Shown: positions 13,632 to 14,177 of the stretch, piece by piece
Numbering within the stretch: position 1 is the first letter of the stretch
How the letters are laid out: every line of letters begins with the position of its first letter
Made by a program: the position numbers and the translations under genes
Notes under the pieces: generated by a model
What the model was told of the DNA's origin: nothing
Database searches by the model: none
What the model saw: only the letters and a program-made list of their open reading frames with translations
Assembly: GCA_013372965.1 (NCBI GenBank)
Contig: JABXIR010000119.1
Location: 1-14,177, forward strand
DNA length: 14,177 nucleotides
Direction: 5' to 3'
Source of the DNA: Gammaproteobacteria bacterium
GTDB lineage: Bacteria; Pseudomonadota; Gammaproteobacteria; Pseudomonadales; DSM-25080

Positions 13632-14177
13632 TCACCCAGAGTAGTAAATACTCACTCTCCGATGGATTTCGAGCTCATCCAGATCTGGAAGCGTCACAGA
13701 CGAGATCTCATCGACTTTTGAGAATCGCGCGTGACTGAAGTTGCGTATTCTCGAGTCACCCACCCAAACCTCTCGAGCTTTCTCAGCAAACGCATCAAGC
13801 AAAGGTAAATTCTCGGGATCGTAAAGAACATCTGCAGCCACTAAAATATCGGCGCAAGGGGTTGCATCAAGGGATGCCGAGACTGCGATCGAGCCTGGCA
13901 AAGGGAAGTTATCGGTTGGTTCGTATGGGATACCATTAAGCAAGGCATTGGATCGGACGGCCATTAACGCATCGGGATCGAGATCACAGCAAATCACGGC
14001 CGCCCCGACTTTCGCGGCGGCAATACCGACGACCCCAGACCCCGCTCCTAAGTCGATCACGGTTTTACCCTGAAACAACGCTGGATTCTGACCGATAAAC
14101 TGAGCCAATGCTCGCCCACTCGCCCAACAGAACGCCCAATACGGCGGGGATTCCCACGCTGCGTTCACCTCGAGTTC
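13632..14177 (-). CDS. Class I SAM-dependent methyltransferase (COG3897-like), 5' end beyond the window
   Basis: Rossmann-fold methyltransferase, related to the Nnt1/METTL20 (ETF-beta lysine) group of protein methyltransferases; the target is unknown. Visible in order: PPYWAFCWASGRALAQFI, typical just before the SAM domain; motif I VIDLGAGSGVVGIAA; acidic motif II CCDLDPDAL; and ADILVAADVLYDPENLPLL, the post-I/IV region seen in this family. The frame is open to the last base of the window. A GTG at 14168 could start it, but the residues before it (ELEV) and the missing family N-terminus argue that the gene continues beyond. Its stop lies 14 nt from the degS stop. Confidence 0.85.
   Translation of the reverse strand, partial: ELEVNAAWESPPYWAFCWASGRALAQFIGQNPALFQGKTVIDLGAGSGVVGIAAAKVGAAVICCDLDPDALMAVRSNALLNGIPYEPTDNFPLPGSIAVSASLDATPCADILVAADVLYDPENLPLLDAFAEKAREVWVGDSRIRNFSHARFSKVDEISSVTLPDLDELEIHRRVSIYYSG

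Overview
This window comes from a gammaproteobacterial chromosome, probably a free-living, respiring organism. Three things point there. The gene order ssp-(pet)-rpsI-rplM-zapE-yhcB-degS is the classic gammaproteobacterial neighbourhood. YhcB/ZapG and the SspA/SspB pair are largely proteobacterial or gammaproteobacterial. The cytochrome b Qo motif is PVWY, the beta/gamma form. I cannot name the genus.

Layout, left to right. Positions 3-1379 (+) hold glycerol kinase without its N-terminus, converging on nhaA across a perfect bidirectional terminator (1403-1429). From there to 12004 every gene is on the minus strand. In transcription order these are: a small alpha/beta hydrolase and zapE (3 nt apart); rplM-rpsI, with its own strong promoter and a long structured leader; a 581-nt repeat-rich gap; an AbgT-family transporter; petA (Rieske) overlapping by 1 nt a single fused cytochrome b/c1 gene; sspA; sspB; and nhaA. 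From a 102-nt divergent gap at 12005-12106, yhcB (zapG) and a degS-type protease run on the plus strand. They converge within 14 nt on a methyltransferase that runs off the right edge.

How the genes fit together. petA plus the fused petBC gene encode all three redox subunits of the cytochrome bc1 complex. The sspA/sspB pair links stringent or acid-stress transcription (SspA) to ClpXP delivery of ssrA-tagged proteins (SspB). rplM-rpsI makes ribosomal proteins L13 and S9. ZapE and YhcB/ZapG are both tied to envelope growth and division, and DegS is the inner-membrane sensor protease of the sigma-E envelope response. NhaA and the AbgT-family carrier are ion or solute transporters placed among these conserved blocks.

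The window is mostly ordinary, well-conserved core genome. The points most worth a second look are the petB-petC fusion, with about two extra membrane segments ahead of the junction; the repeat cluster and AbgT gene between rpsI and petA; terminator-like hairpins directly before both sspA and sspB; a perfect inverted repeat in the petA promoter region; and the hairpin at the rplM ribosome-binding site. I see no defence system, prophage, CRISPR array, insertion sequence, rRNA or tRNA.
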